A stretch of 64,000 nt of DNA from positions 1,178,001 through 1,242,000 of the forward strand of contig BCHX01000002.1 of the NCBI GenBank assembly GCA_001599755.1. Direction: 5' to 3'. The notes beneath the pieces were generated by a model. That model saw nothing but the letters and a program-made list of their open reading frames with translations. It was not told where the DNA came from and did not search any database. Positions within the stretch are counted from its first letter, which is position 1; every line of letters starts with the position of its first letter. The DNA is from Gliomastix tumulicola. Taxonomy: Eukaryota; Ascomycota; Sordariomycetes; Hypocreales; Bionectriaceae. Below are positions 12,009 through 22,429 of this stretch, in pieces. Made by a program: the position numbers and the translations under genes.

Positions 12009-13264
12009 ATGAGGGGTCGGGATCGCCACGACCTCACTAACAAGATAAGACTGGCATTTTGTCTCGTCTTCCTGAAGCATGGAGCAGACGAAATGGACGA
12101 GGAAGAGGCTCAAAAGAAGGCCCATTTCGTCCGTTGTCTCTTCGGGAGCGGCAGCACCCATCTCGCTTTCTCTATCCTCCTTGATGATCTTTTAAGCCGA
12201 GAGAATGATTTTGCGGTCAACCTTGGCAGTCCCAACGGTCGGGGCCCTTTAACGCACACCGACATTCTCCAGGCAGTCCAACTGTTAAAGGATAATCCGA
12301 GCATCACCAAAACAAAGGCCATCAAAGACCTCTCCAGTAACATTGGTGCAACCGATGTGAGACCGGAAGCGGAGGCCATAATCAATCTGGCCGTTCAATC
12401 GATGATAATGGTCGACTGCTCGGCCAAGCACCATCATGCGGCCGACTTCTCTCTCGGCGGCTACCGCCCTGTGTCGTGGCATGCAGACGAGACTTTCTTC
12501 GACTTTGTCAATGGTTCTTTCCCATCCGGTCATGATCACTCTGCAGAGAGACTCCGGGACGCCCTTCGGGATAAGTCATCCATGAAAGCTTGGAAGCTGC
12601 AGAAGCGTCTCGGTATGAGCTTCCGCGGGACGGATAATCTTGCCGAGCATCTGCTGTTCGAGCCACGAGATAACTGCCTCTATCTATTCCACCATGCCGG
12701 CTTTCTCAAAGCCCACTTGGAGAGGTTCCAGCACGACGCGAGGGCCTTGGACCGCAGTTTGATGGAAAGCCTGAAGCTGTAAGCCCCCCCTTTTAACTCC
12801 ATGAGTCAATATGACACTCACACTCAACTGAACGGACTTCTAGAGGGATACTTCCCCCACAGCTTCTAGTTGAGACGTTGCACTCACTTCAGTCCATCAT
12901 ATTCCCCTCCACTGATCTCAAGTCTGCGGGAATACTAGATGATCTGACGACGGACCGCCGGGGGAAGTTCGACCCTGAATGCGCTCAGTATGAAGGGTAT
13001 AAACTATTCTACGAGCCGCCGGAAGACTTCCGATATGTGTACTGGGGAGAACGTCTCGCGCATTTGCATGACCACCTTAACAGTCGACCGCCGCGCAACC
13101 GACTAGAGCGATGGTTGCAATGGCAGAGCAGCGAGGGTAACGCGCTCCTGGTGGCTCTGATTGCGTTACTTATATCTATCATGGTTGGAATTATCTCCAT
13201 TGCACTTTCAGGAGTTCAGATTTGGATAGCTTGGATGGCGTGGAAACACCCAGGCCCGAACTGA
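12009..13264 (+). CDS. fungal-specific protein with C-terminal membrane anchor
   Basis: Two exons, 12009-12778 and 12844-13264, give 396 residues. The donor is GTAAGC and the acceptor TTCTAG. The pattern is that of a common uncharacterised fungal family: a middle block with PVSWHADETFFDFVNGSFP, AWKLQKRLGMSFRGTDNL and a FHHAGFLKAHLERF segment, then an LPPQLLVETLHSLQSIIFP block, a FDPE motif and YWGERLAHLHDHL. The C-terminus carries a hydrophobic segment of about 25 residues (from about 345) followed by IWIAWMAWKHP. This predicts a tail-anchored or single-span membrane protein with a large cytosolic domain. In other fungi such genes sit in variable regions; the function is unknown. The neighbour across the short divergent promoter is the protease-like gene. 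Confidence 0.8.
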
Positions 13265-13412
13265 TGGCCCTTGGCTCCGATTAGACTCATAGGATGAACT
13301 ACAATATCCTTCACTCCATGCAGCTGTTGCAGAGACGATCCGGGTCATTCCAACACGGGGCGCTTTACTCTATACTCTATACGCATAATCGTAGCTCTAA
13401 CTTCTATTATAT

Positions 13413-14820
13413 CTAAGGGATATTCCTCTTGCCCGACTCCTTGACCTTCGCCGCTCTGCCTCCAAATCCCCATCCAATCTGATGAGCAACCTGGATCGAG
13501 ACACCAAGGTCATCCGCCCACTGCCACACAAGACCCGGGTTCTTCTGGAACATACGCCCAGCAGCCACGAGATCGAGGGACGTGTCGTCGTCGTCCTTTC
13601 CACCCGCGATCAGCTCCTCAGCCAGAGTACCAGTCTTGATACTCCCGACAGTGCTGATGAGCAACTTGTCGCCCACAGCCTTCTTGACACGCTTCGCAAA
13701 GCCAGCCTGGTACCCGGGGCCGCCGTTCACCTTCTGCTGGGCATGGACGCCGCCACTGGACACATCGAGAACATCGACGCCGCGCTCGGCAAAGAGATGC
13801 GCCAACTTGACGGTGTCCTCGACGGTCCAGCTCTCGCCCTCGTACTCCGGGTTGTTGTCCAGCCAGTCGGTCGCACTGACCCGGACAAACAGGGGCTTGT
13901 CGTCGGGCATCACGGCACGCGCGCCTTCGACGAGCTCCAGCGCCAAGCGGACTCGGTTCTCGAAGCTGCCGCCATATTTATCCGTGCGCTTGTTGGAGGC
14001 CGGGGACAGGAAGCTGGAGACGAGGTAGCCGTGCGCAAAGTGCAGCTCGATCACGTCGAAGCCCGCGTGCAGCGCCCGCTCAACGCCCGCTATGAAGTCC
14101 GCCTTCAACTGGTCGATCTCAGCAAGGGACATGGCCTTGGGCGTTGGATAGTCGGCCGCGAAGGCTTCGTCGCTGGGACCCAAGACGTCGTCAGGCCAAC
14201 CACCGACATCAGCACTCGCTGTAGAGTGGCCGCTCAACCAGGGGGCCTTGGTGGAAGCCTTACGGCCAGCGTGGGCCAGCTGGATGGCGATGAGGGTGTT
14301 CTGGCTGTGGGCGAACTCAACGTGCTTGCGGAGACCTTCGATATGCGCGTCGAGCCAGATGCCCGAATCTTCAGGCGTGATGCGGCCTCGCGCCTGGACG
14401 GCCGTTGCCTCGATCATCATAAGACCAGGCTTTTGTCAGATGTTTGTTAGTAAAAACGCACAAGCTCGACGTAATAATCACGACCGACTGTAGCTAACTC
14501 ACACCACGCTGGAGCATGCCGCCATAGTGAGTGGTATGCCACGGGGTGTGAAAGCCCTCATGTGCGCTGTACTGGCACATGGGGCTCACCCAGATGCGAT
14601 TCGGCAGCTCGACGCCCCGGATCTTCAGCGGCTGGAAGAGCCTCGGGACGGGAGTGCCATCACTGGTGCCCAGTGCGGTTCCAGCAGGGGGATCTTGAGC
14701 GGGAGTGAAGAATGAGACGCCCTTGGCAGGCAGCGGAGTCTGGCTCTTCCCCTCCTTGACAGAGACGGGCGTCTTGGAGCGTGACGGTGGGAGGCTATCT
14801 TGTTGAAGGTACGGAGCCAT
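13413..14820 (-). CDS. Old Yellow Enzyme, YqjM-like ene-reductase
   Basis: Exons 14820-14503 and 14429-13413 give 444 residues, with a GTGAGT donor and phase 0 junction that restores RGGPGLMMIEAT. The protein is an FMN-dependent NAD(P)H:flavin oxidoreductase of the OYE family with a TIM-barrel fold. It has the YqjM-type signature SPMCQYSA (FMN-tuning Cys and active-site Tyr) and the HFAHGYLVSSFLSP segment, whose first and second His bind the carbonyl group of enone substrates, followed by SNKRTDKYGGSFENR. STVGSIKTG and LVAAGRMFQKNP near the C-terminus bind the FMN phosphate. The N-terminal 65 residues are Pro/Ser-rich, longer than in bacterial YqjM. These enzymes reduce activated C=C bonds; the physiological substrate is not evident. 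The last residues lack a peroxisomal signal. Confidence 0.95.
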
Positions 14821-15786
14821 TGTTGTGAGAGTGACACGGACAAGTCAGTTTGGATGGTTGGTTGTGGTATGGACGCTCTTTGGTGTTACAAGGGATTTCA
14901 CAACTTCCGGACCGGGGGCGGGCTGATCTGGTATTTATCATCGCCGGGTAAAAAATATTAATATAGATCCTCCCGCTACTACTTTCAGCCCGCATGCCGT
15001 CAATGACCTGGTTTGTAATGACACGACCGTGCTTCCATTTGTCAAACTAGAACCGTTCCACTTGGGCCGGTCCAAGACAGTCCAAGCGAGGGTCGAATCG
15101 GGCCAAGAGGTTGGAAGTTTTGGAACTAGCAATGACCCGACGGAGACGCGGAGGGCGGAGGCACGGAGCTTCGGAATGGAAGAGACTAGCAACCTCGCTT
15201 AACTCGATCCGTCAATCATCCCATCACGTCTACTCCATCTTGCCATGCCCATCATCATGACTACGAGTACGACCAGCGCCCCGGATGACTTAGATTCTCT
15301 ACTGCTCGTGTGGCCACAGCTCCAACATGCCGTCATAGTCGAACGGTGATATACATGCTCTAGTCGGTTGGATTTGTCATCACCTATTGAGGGGGCCTTC
15401 TTGCCATATAACTCTCCTCGCAGAAGAACGACTTGATGTTAAATACCAACACACTAACTATCCTTGATCTGGTACAAACTTCATCACCAGAAAGCCATTC
15501 TCAAAGGCTCCAAAGCCGTTGACAGCGAATATCAAGCTTGGCCGCAACATCCCCGAGCTGGATAACCCCATAGCGTGCTTCAAAACGCTATCTACCCAAC
15601 TCCGTTTTCACCTTTTCCGTAGCGTAAATCGTGGTCGTCGATGCTGTACAGCACCGCTGGGCCTTGCTGAACCGACAGCGAGTGTAATTGTAGACCTTTA
15701 GATAAGCGTCTCGGGCATATCCCCAACCATATCCATGGATCTTTAACCTATTCATAACCTTCAAACCAGTCCAACTCACGATGCCT
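14821..15786. other. intergenic, no gene recognised
   Basis: About 970 bases between the start of the ene-reductase and the 3' end of the SWIM/RING gene, both on the minus strand. It probably holds the ene-reductase promoter. No long open frame with coding character or recognisable motif was found. Confidence 0.5.
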
Positions 15787-16967
15787 CTAATGGTAAGAGA
15801 ACCAACTCGAATACGTGCTCATATCTGCAAGACACCCACTGTCAGCATCCAATATCACCACAGCCTCCAGTGTCGACAAAAGGAGCAGAAAGAACTTACC
15901 TCTGATGGTCCTGATACCCAACAGATCCGCAACATTGACATACCCCTCCATCAGCGTCCCCCGGCTCCTGTCAATCCTACCCAGCAAATTCTCGTCGCCC
16001 TCCCACTGGCTCCGGCATATGGGACAGGTGACCTTGCCGCTATCCTTGGTCCGCGCCCACGTCTCGAAGCACGCTTGGTGCATATTCTGACCGCACGCCG
16101 CGCGGCACCAGACGATCTTGTCCGCAGCAGCAGCAGCAGCAGCATTGCCGCCGCCACCGGACTCCAGCTCCGAGTAGCAGATGGGACAGTCGCCTTCGAT
16201 CGGCTTGCGCTTGTCGCTCTCGTCGGAGGCATCCGCATCCGCATCCGCATCCGCCTCCTCATCGATGGGCGGTGCGGCGGCGAAGATGTCGCGGAGCTCG
16301 GAGCTGAGGAGCGCAAGCTGGTATACAAGGGTAAACGGCGCATGGAGCACCTTGCTCAGGACCTATATACACACAATCAGCATCCCCCATCTCCTTGACA
16401 AACACAGGGTGCTAAACTCACAAAAACGATATGCTTGCACTGCTGTCGCCTCGCACCCTGCGGACAGGTACACATCGGAAAGGGCCCGATAGTGACAGTG
16501 TAAATCGACCCCGTCGAGCCCGTCAGCTCCACCTCCTCCCGGGGGCACAGGGGCGTGCCTGCCCGCGTGCGCCGCAGGACGGAGAAGCGCTGCGTCGTGG
16601 CGCGGAGGTAGATGTCGCTGAAGTTCTGCGGTGCCTGCGGCCTGAATCTCCGGGCACGTGTCTCTTCCTGCGGAGAGCGCCTGTTGGTCTTCTTTGGTCT
16701 CTTCGCGGATGGCGCCTCATCGTCATCGCCGCGCGGGAGTGCATTCTGCTGCTGGCGGGAGAGTGGGGTGGTTGGCTGGCGACCACCAGCGTTGGCCTGG
16801 GTGGGAGTGACATTGCCCGAGATCGAGCCGGCGTGCTCCTGCGGTGTTCTCTTCCTCTTCGTGCCGGTGGCGGCAGAGCCGCCATCATCGGTCAGATCAA
16901 TCTCTGCCTGGGAGCTGCTTCCGTGCGACAGCCGCGGTCGGATCGGCGTGTTCGATGCGCTCGCCAT
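15787..16967 (-). CDS. SWIM and RING zinc-finger protein, probable E3 ligase
   Basis: Exons 16967-16422, 16362-15900 and 15824-15787 give 348 residues. After a basic, disordered N-terminus (TKRKR, KRPKK nuclear-type clusters) a SWIM finger is seen near residues 165-180 (CTCPQGARRQQCKH, pattern CxC-x8-CxH). A RING finger follows: CPICYSE, then CRAACGQNMH and CPICRSQW, giving a complete cross-brace set of zinc ligands. SWIM plus RING is the layout of MEX/ZSWIM2-type E3 ubiquitin ligases. Between them is an acidic Asp-Ala repeat coded by GCATCC repeats, and inside the RING loop a seven-alanine run coded by GCA repeats. The last intron (15825-15899) is 75 bases, a multiple of three and free of stops, so retaining it would only insert 25 residues near the C-terminus. 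Confidence 0.88.
16092..16252 (+). repeat. coding microsatellites (GCA)n and (GCATCC)n
   Basis: A run of GCA triplets near 16117-16145 and four to five GCATCC units near 16228-16253 lie within exon 2 of the SWIM/RING gene. They code for an Ala run and an Asp-Ala repeat in the reverse direction. Their length is likely to vary between strains. Confidence 0.7.
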
Positions 16968-18204
16968 CGTGGTGAAGTGCTACCCTATGGCTTGTCGCTG
17001 CGACGTAAATTCTGGACGCTGTGAGGCGCAATGGGCTCACTATCGGCAGCTAATGGGGAGAAAATAATCCCTGATTGATCGAGCAGCAGTGCGGTGGAGG
17101 AAGAAGATGGCTCTAGCTGGTTTACTTCGCGTTGTTGAGTTGGAGAAGTTAATATCCAGTGGTGGTGAACCTTGTTGAGGTGAAGGTAACGTGACGGATG
17201 ACATAATGCATCTCGCTTCAAGGATGTCACGTGCATCCAGTCTGAGCCACAGCAGTGAACCACCAACACTCATCCATCACGACAAGCAGCATGCATTTGT
17301 CCATGGTTTTTAGTCATAAGAATTCATGAGTTATTAGGCCGTGCACGTTATTAGGCCATGCATTTCCAGGGTGTATGTGGTTCAAGTTTTTCAGCCACAT
17401 ACACGGTAATTCAATGGGAAGAGTCGCAGCATGTTAATGGACCGGCGATCCATGCTGCTCACCAACAGCAATCGTCCGTCCAGCATCGTCACTCTAGTAC
17501 AGTACGAAGTATAGCTTGCCCAATATTTGAACAGTCAAAATGACACATATATTTCGTCTAAGTCACCCGGCTATTGCATCTAGATGAACGTCATCCGACC
17601 TTCCTCTTATCCCGTGCATCGCTCATGCAATTCAAGCCCAAGAAAGCAGAGGCAATAAAAAGTAGTAGTAACCGAAACGCCAGAGGGGACCTCGACGTAG
17701 CCCATCCCAGGCCCCCTGTACCCAGAGGATATAAATGCTCGTCGCATTTACCCATAACCCCATGCCTAATGATTTGCCAACACCACCACCCAAATATCCA
17801 AATTATGGACGACAAAGGAAAAAGAAGAGGATGGAAACGAAGTAGGTTGGTGATTGTAGACAGCAAGGACGCTACGACATTCGCCGTGCGCTGGTAATTG
17901 GTGACAGGAATGAAAAGATATAGTGAGTGCGGGTTGTGATGGAACTATAGTGACGGTGATGATTATGTGGCATCGTGTTGATGCCGTGATGATGACGACG
18001 AGGCATTCATTGCCAGCCGTCAAGTTCGTCGAAGATATGTATGATTCGTGATGGTCGTCGATACATCGCGGACGTTATGGAGCGAGTAAGCGAATCGTAT
18101 TTGGCTGACATGTAGACAGCAGGTGAGAGCGGGGGCTGGAGGTGACTGGATGACGATGTGGTCGAGGAGGGAGGAAGTCGACGGGCGGGAGGGTGGGCAT
18201 CCAT
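16968..18204. other. intergenic with one dispersed-repeat copy
   Basis: About 1.2 kb between the SWIM/RING start and the PNG1 stop, both minus. No gene is supported. It contains the SWIM/RING promoter, the PNG1 3' flank and, at 17347-17396, a degenerate copy of the dispersed repeat, preceded by a short tandem duplication of GTTATTAGGCC (about 17332 and 17347). Confidence 0.5.
17347..17396 (+). repeat. dispersed ~57-bp repeat, copy A (degenerate)
   Basis: Shares GGGTGTATGTGG and TTCAAGTTTTTC with copies at 34132, 35241 (reverse), 51522 and 51580. The left part is diverged (TATTAGGCCATGCA in place of TATAGGACCATACA). It is followed directly by CCACATACAC, an inverted match to the core, so it can form a hairpin. 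Confidence 0.6.
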
Positions 18205-19652
18205 CTAAGGAAGCTGTCGTCGATGACTAGGATCACGAGGTTGGTACTGGTTCTGGTACTGGTTCTGCTGGGGGGCGCCTTGCATGGATCCAGGAGGCAA
18301 CGCGGGCTGCTCTGCAGGCAGCTTCTGGTCGTGGCCCGGGGTCCCGGGTGCTTGGCTACCGGGGGTGCCGGTGGGACTGGAGGCGCCGGGTACGAGGTCC
18401 GTGACAGCCTGCGCAATGGTCGCGACGACGTATTCGCGAAGCTGGCGGTCCTCGAGCTGGTCCTCCTTCTCCAGGCGGAATCGCTCCTCCTTGCTCATGT
18501 TGGCTCTCCGCAGGCTCTTGATCTCTTGTGTAATGTAGAGTAGAACCTCTTCTGGGCACCGGTTTCGCTCGTTGGCTGACTCAGCCTTGCGAACATAACG
18601 CCGCGTGACGTCCGTCGCACCGTCGATGGAGAAGGCAATGCAGTAAGACATCTTCTTCGCCCATCCCTCGGTGTAGAGCCGCGGGTTGTCCCACGCCTCT
18701 TCGCATGCGTCGACGTGTACCCATCGCTTCTGGTGATCTGAGTAGACTTCGGTCCACACATGGTCCTCGGCATTCCAGACCCAGCGCACGCGGGCGCCAA
18801 TAGCACGGCACAGCATACTGAAGCAGTTAGCCCATTCGCCGACCCGACCTCGACGAGTCTGAAGTAGCCGCCAAACATCTCCGTATCGGGGGAATCGCTC
18901 GTAGGCACCGCAAGACTGGGCAGAGCAGCGGTAGAGCTCTACTCGCAGAGCGCCGCACGCGCTCTCTTCAGGTGTCGGGGCTGTCATGCCCTGGGCGATC
19001 GTGGGTGACAGGCAACGCTCGCAAGCCGGGTTGTTGACCCATGAGAAGAACGAACGCTTAAACCACCTGCAAGCCACATGTTAGAATGTTGAACTCGAGC
19101 CATAGGGATACAAACTGTGACGACATACCGTAGAAGTGCCCTGATGACGCAGTCCTGGTAGCCCCATTCAGGTCTCCTTCCATCGCCCATACTCTCCGCC
19201 TCAGCCTGCAAGACCTGCGTCTCCTCCTCGGCCTCGCTGTATATCCGGCTGAGGGGGATGGTCTGCAGCGCCTCGTCGAGGAGGCCCGGGTTCTCGTACT
19301 TGGTCGGCGTCAACGACAGACTTATTAACAGGTTGCGGAACTTTTGCGAGTCACGGTCGGCGGCCGATGGCGGAGTTGGGATCTTTGGTAGGTGTCGGAT
19401 GGATGAGTAGGACGGCGGTGTGGCAGGGCCGCCGGATGTCGACGGTCGCAGGTTTGGTGTCCCGGGCGCTTGCAGGTTTGCGCTGGAGGCACGCTCTGAT
19501 AGTCCGGGGCCGGGCGAGGCTCGTCTCGATGACGCGCGCAGGTCGTTCATTCGCTTGTCGCGGAGGAGGCCTTCGAATCGCACGCGCAGGTCGTGAGCCC
19601 ATTCGTCGCCGTACGGCCCCTGCTGAGGAGCGTCGGGAGGTACGCCCGCCAT
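18205..19652 (-). CDS. png1: PNG1-like transglutaminase-fold protein, catalytic Cys lost
   Basis: Exons 19652-19129 and 19066-18205 give 461 residues, phase 2 junction with a GTATGT donor. This is the fungal homologue of cytosolic peptide:N-glycanase, which normally removes N-glycans from misfolded glycoproteins. The core is clear: a CERC zinc knuckle, a second Cys pair spaced by four residues (CSAQSC), the segment GRVGEWANCF, DHVWTEVYS, WVHVDACEEAWD and WAKKMSYCIAFS. The catalytic triad of yeast Png1 is Cys-His-Asp spaced 27 and 17 residues apart. Here His (about 276) and Asp (about 294) are kept, but the Cys of RCGEWAN is Val (about 249). The same loss is known for the Neurospora protein, which has a structural role in growth. 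The N-terminal 100 residues and the C-terminal Gln/Pro tail look disordered. Confidence 0.93.
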
Positions 19653-22429
19653 GATGGGCGAGGTGTTGCTTGGTGACTTGAGGTTGGAGGGAGAGACGTC
19701 GTGGCTATGCGAGAGGAATTAAATGGTTTCGATGTCGGAGAGAGAAAGGAAAGGTCGAAGTCGCGTCCTGGACGACAGGTGCGTAAGATTGTAGGTGATG
19801 GGTGGTCGTCGTCAGCTAGGGGATTCGTGGACCTCGAGAATCGCCACAGGGCCCCCTAAACGCCCGCGTGGTGGTGAGCTGCGTAACCCGTCCTCCGTCG
19901 AATTTTGTCGGGGATCGGTCGACGGTTCCAGGCTGGTCGAGTCGTGCGGCCCGTTGTGTGATGGAAGAGGCGACAGGCTGCGATGTGTCGTGCTCCGTTG
20001 TCTATAATGCGGGATGCGTCTATTAACCGCCCGCGAGGTGAGGAGTAGTGATGGTTGCAGATTAGGTGTGATGCATTTAGAGACGGGAGGGGGACAGAAC
20101 CACAGCCCTTGGCCGCCGTGGGAGGAATAAGACTGGGCTGGAAGGGGACAGTCGATTTGGGAGTCTTGGGGAGTCCACGTAAGTGGGGAGAGCGAAGGTG
20201 GAGGGCTGCGTGTGCCTCCCAGAGTCTCCTGGTGGCAGTTTACGCGTCAGCTACGACGCTGGGGCCAATCAAGCAGCGTCAAATGCCCTGCGAGGTGGTC
20301 TGGGTGGTCCGAGCTCCAAGTACCGGTACCTGCCTCAGGCTGTCGCAATCACTGCCTCAACAAGGCCGCCTGGCGCAACGCCTGCAATGATGAATAAGGC
20401 ATCGATGAGACAGCGCATGTGCCGGTGATAACTCTAACCTAACCTTCAGAACAGAGTTTTGTGCATCTCGACGAACTCCGTGAGCGGCCGCAGGACGAGG
20501 GCTGCTTGGGCGTTGGGCATTTGCGACTCCGACGCGGGCGACAGGCCACCACAGCAGTTCTAGGCACGGCGGACGGGCACCTCACCCACTTTCTAATTTT
20601 GGCCGAAAAAAACGACGGCGGGAGGCACCAACAGTCCACGGGGACGGGCGACTGAGCAGTGCGAACAGTGCTCTGTGCAGGGGTCCTTTGGTTCGCGCTG
20701 CTGGAGCGACAGTGGAAGCTTGCGCACGCAACGGGCTGATGTACCGGTACGTTGCGGGAACATGGCCGACAATCAGGGGAGGCGATGACGAGGCACTGTC
20801 GTCCCTCTAAAATGCGTGAGACCCTCCGAGAGTGGCGCTGCAGCCCCGCCGAGCTTGCCCGATCCAGTCCTAGCTCGGCCCAGTGCCGATTTTTTGTGGC
20901 TGCGTGGCTGAGGCCTCACAGGCCTGCTGTAGTCAATTGAGCGCTGGGTTGAATCATTCAACAATGAATCTGCGCTGATCGCGGACTCATTGTGTCGATA
21001 ACAGATTACTGGTGGTGATTTCCAAAGGTGAATACGATGCAAATACGATGGGACTAGGTAACGGCCGGTTCAAGGGGCTCTAGGCGCACCGGCTCGCCAG
21101 CTCCATCACACGCCAAATGCTGCCTCACTGGAGCCTCGGAAGCCTTCTTGGGTGCCTTGCTTCGGACAGTCACTCGTATCGTCACACAGCTGCTCAAGGC
21201 GACACATCGCAATAGGGTAGCCTCAAATGCAGTCTTCTAGATCGCTCGCAGGGGATCACCAGATCTTGATTGCCAGATGACATACCCTCGTTGACGGAAT
21301 TGTTCCAGTTTCGCTTGCGCTAGCCGGGTGACCTCACTCTTGACGCATTGAGGCTGTGCAGGACGAGTCGCCTGGACGGAGCCTGCCTGCCTGCCCAATA
21401 GTAAGCTACGACCTACCTACGGTAAGGAATTGTAATCCCCGTACCTCGCCGTCTCCCGCGATTACCGGCCGGCTTCACGGGGGTAAGGAAGCCTGGAAGA
21501 ATCTTCCGTGTCGTCAGGGCAGCGCCTATAGCATGGCGTCCTCGTGGCCCTTTAACGCGTCTTGCAACCGGGCACCCCCCTCAGGCCACAAAAGCCATGA
21601 AATTCCCTTGACCATGTTTTTCAGCCGAGTGGATATCGTCTCGTTTTGTTCGGACGACAACGCCACCACATAAAACACCGATGCCCCCCCGATCCTAGAC
21701 AATGGGATTTCAAATTCCCTGATTACGCGTAGCAACTCGTCAATGTCTGATGCAGCAGCAGCAGCCCTTCTCCAAAACGCGCTTGTTTCGCCCGAGACGA
21801 AATCATAATGATGATCTGCAGGTCCGCCACCCGGAGGCAAAATGTGGCGGGCGCCCGAACAAGGGGGGCGGATACGTACCCTTAGCCGTGTTCGGACGGC
21901 GGGTGGGCGAGCGTTTCTGCACACTTCCTTCGCTGCCTGGACTTCTTGCGTGCGTATCGGATGATGGGCAATCCGTGGTGAGGTCCGGGGGGAACCATTT
22001 CTTGAAAAGCGGCATCGACGACGCATGTGCGTGTTGCTGATCTGCTCATTCGAGGGGTTCTGTGACCAAGGCACTGGCAGCTGCTATGTAGGGGAGTTTA
22101 GTTCCCCTTTCTCGGGCGGAGCTGTCACCAACCACGCGGCCACTTCTCTCACTGTGAACACCCGCCGCCGCGTAATCAGGTCGGTTTTGCTGGAAAATCC
22201 GATCTCCCGTGGCATGGGAATCCGAGTCTTGGCCATTGGTGAATTGGGGCAATATTGGGCTCTTGGCCATCTAGACTGGTCTAGCTGTGGACGGCTTGGC
22301 CTCATTCACCACATACACTGCAATGCCTTGCTGTGACTCGTGGGCCAATATGCAGTTCTCGTAAAATTGACATTTTGGTTCATGATATACAGCCTATGTA
22401 GATCGTCTCGCCCTGTATAGCTAGCCTGT
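19653..22429. other. gene-poor stretch
   Basis: Nearly 2.8 kb upstream of PNG1 and downstream of UTP4 with only one weak coding candidate (21526-21823, listed separately). Other open frames are short, overlap in several frames and have biased Arg/Gly/Pro compositions expected from GC-rich non-coding DNA. Confidence 0.5.
21526..21823 (-). pseudogene. possible fragment of a fungal STAND/ankyrin-type N-terminal domain
   Basis: The open frame ends with about 90 residues that look protein-like: an alanine-rich helix, then IDELLRVIREFEIPLSR and, near the end, KNMVKGISWLLWPEGG followed by LQDALKGHEDAML. The order of a helix, a conserved Trp-Pro and a final leucine-rich helix resembles the end of the N-terminal domain of many fungal NACHT or ankyrin proteins. 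A CTGCAG acceptor-like site precedes the segment. Upstream the frame degrades into Arg/Pro-rich sequence and no NACHT or repeat domain follows the stop. A remnant is more likely than a working gene; the resemblance is loose. Confidence 0.2.

Noticed and set aside
13482..14450. 322-codon plus-strand frame opposite the ene-reductase
   Set aside because: Shadow of the OYE gene, whose minus-strand motifs are unambiguous.
16117..16145. GCA repeat as a regulatory microsatellite
   Set aside because: It lies within the RING coding exon and simply codes for an alanine run.
19795..20655. Several overlapping frames between PNG1 and UTP4
   Set aside because: They conflict across frames, are Arg/Gly/Trp-rich and lack splice-linked continuations.
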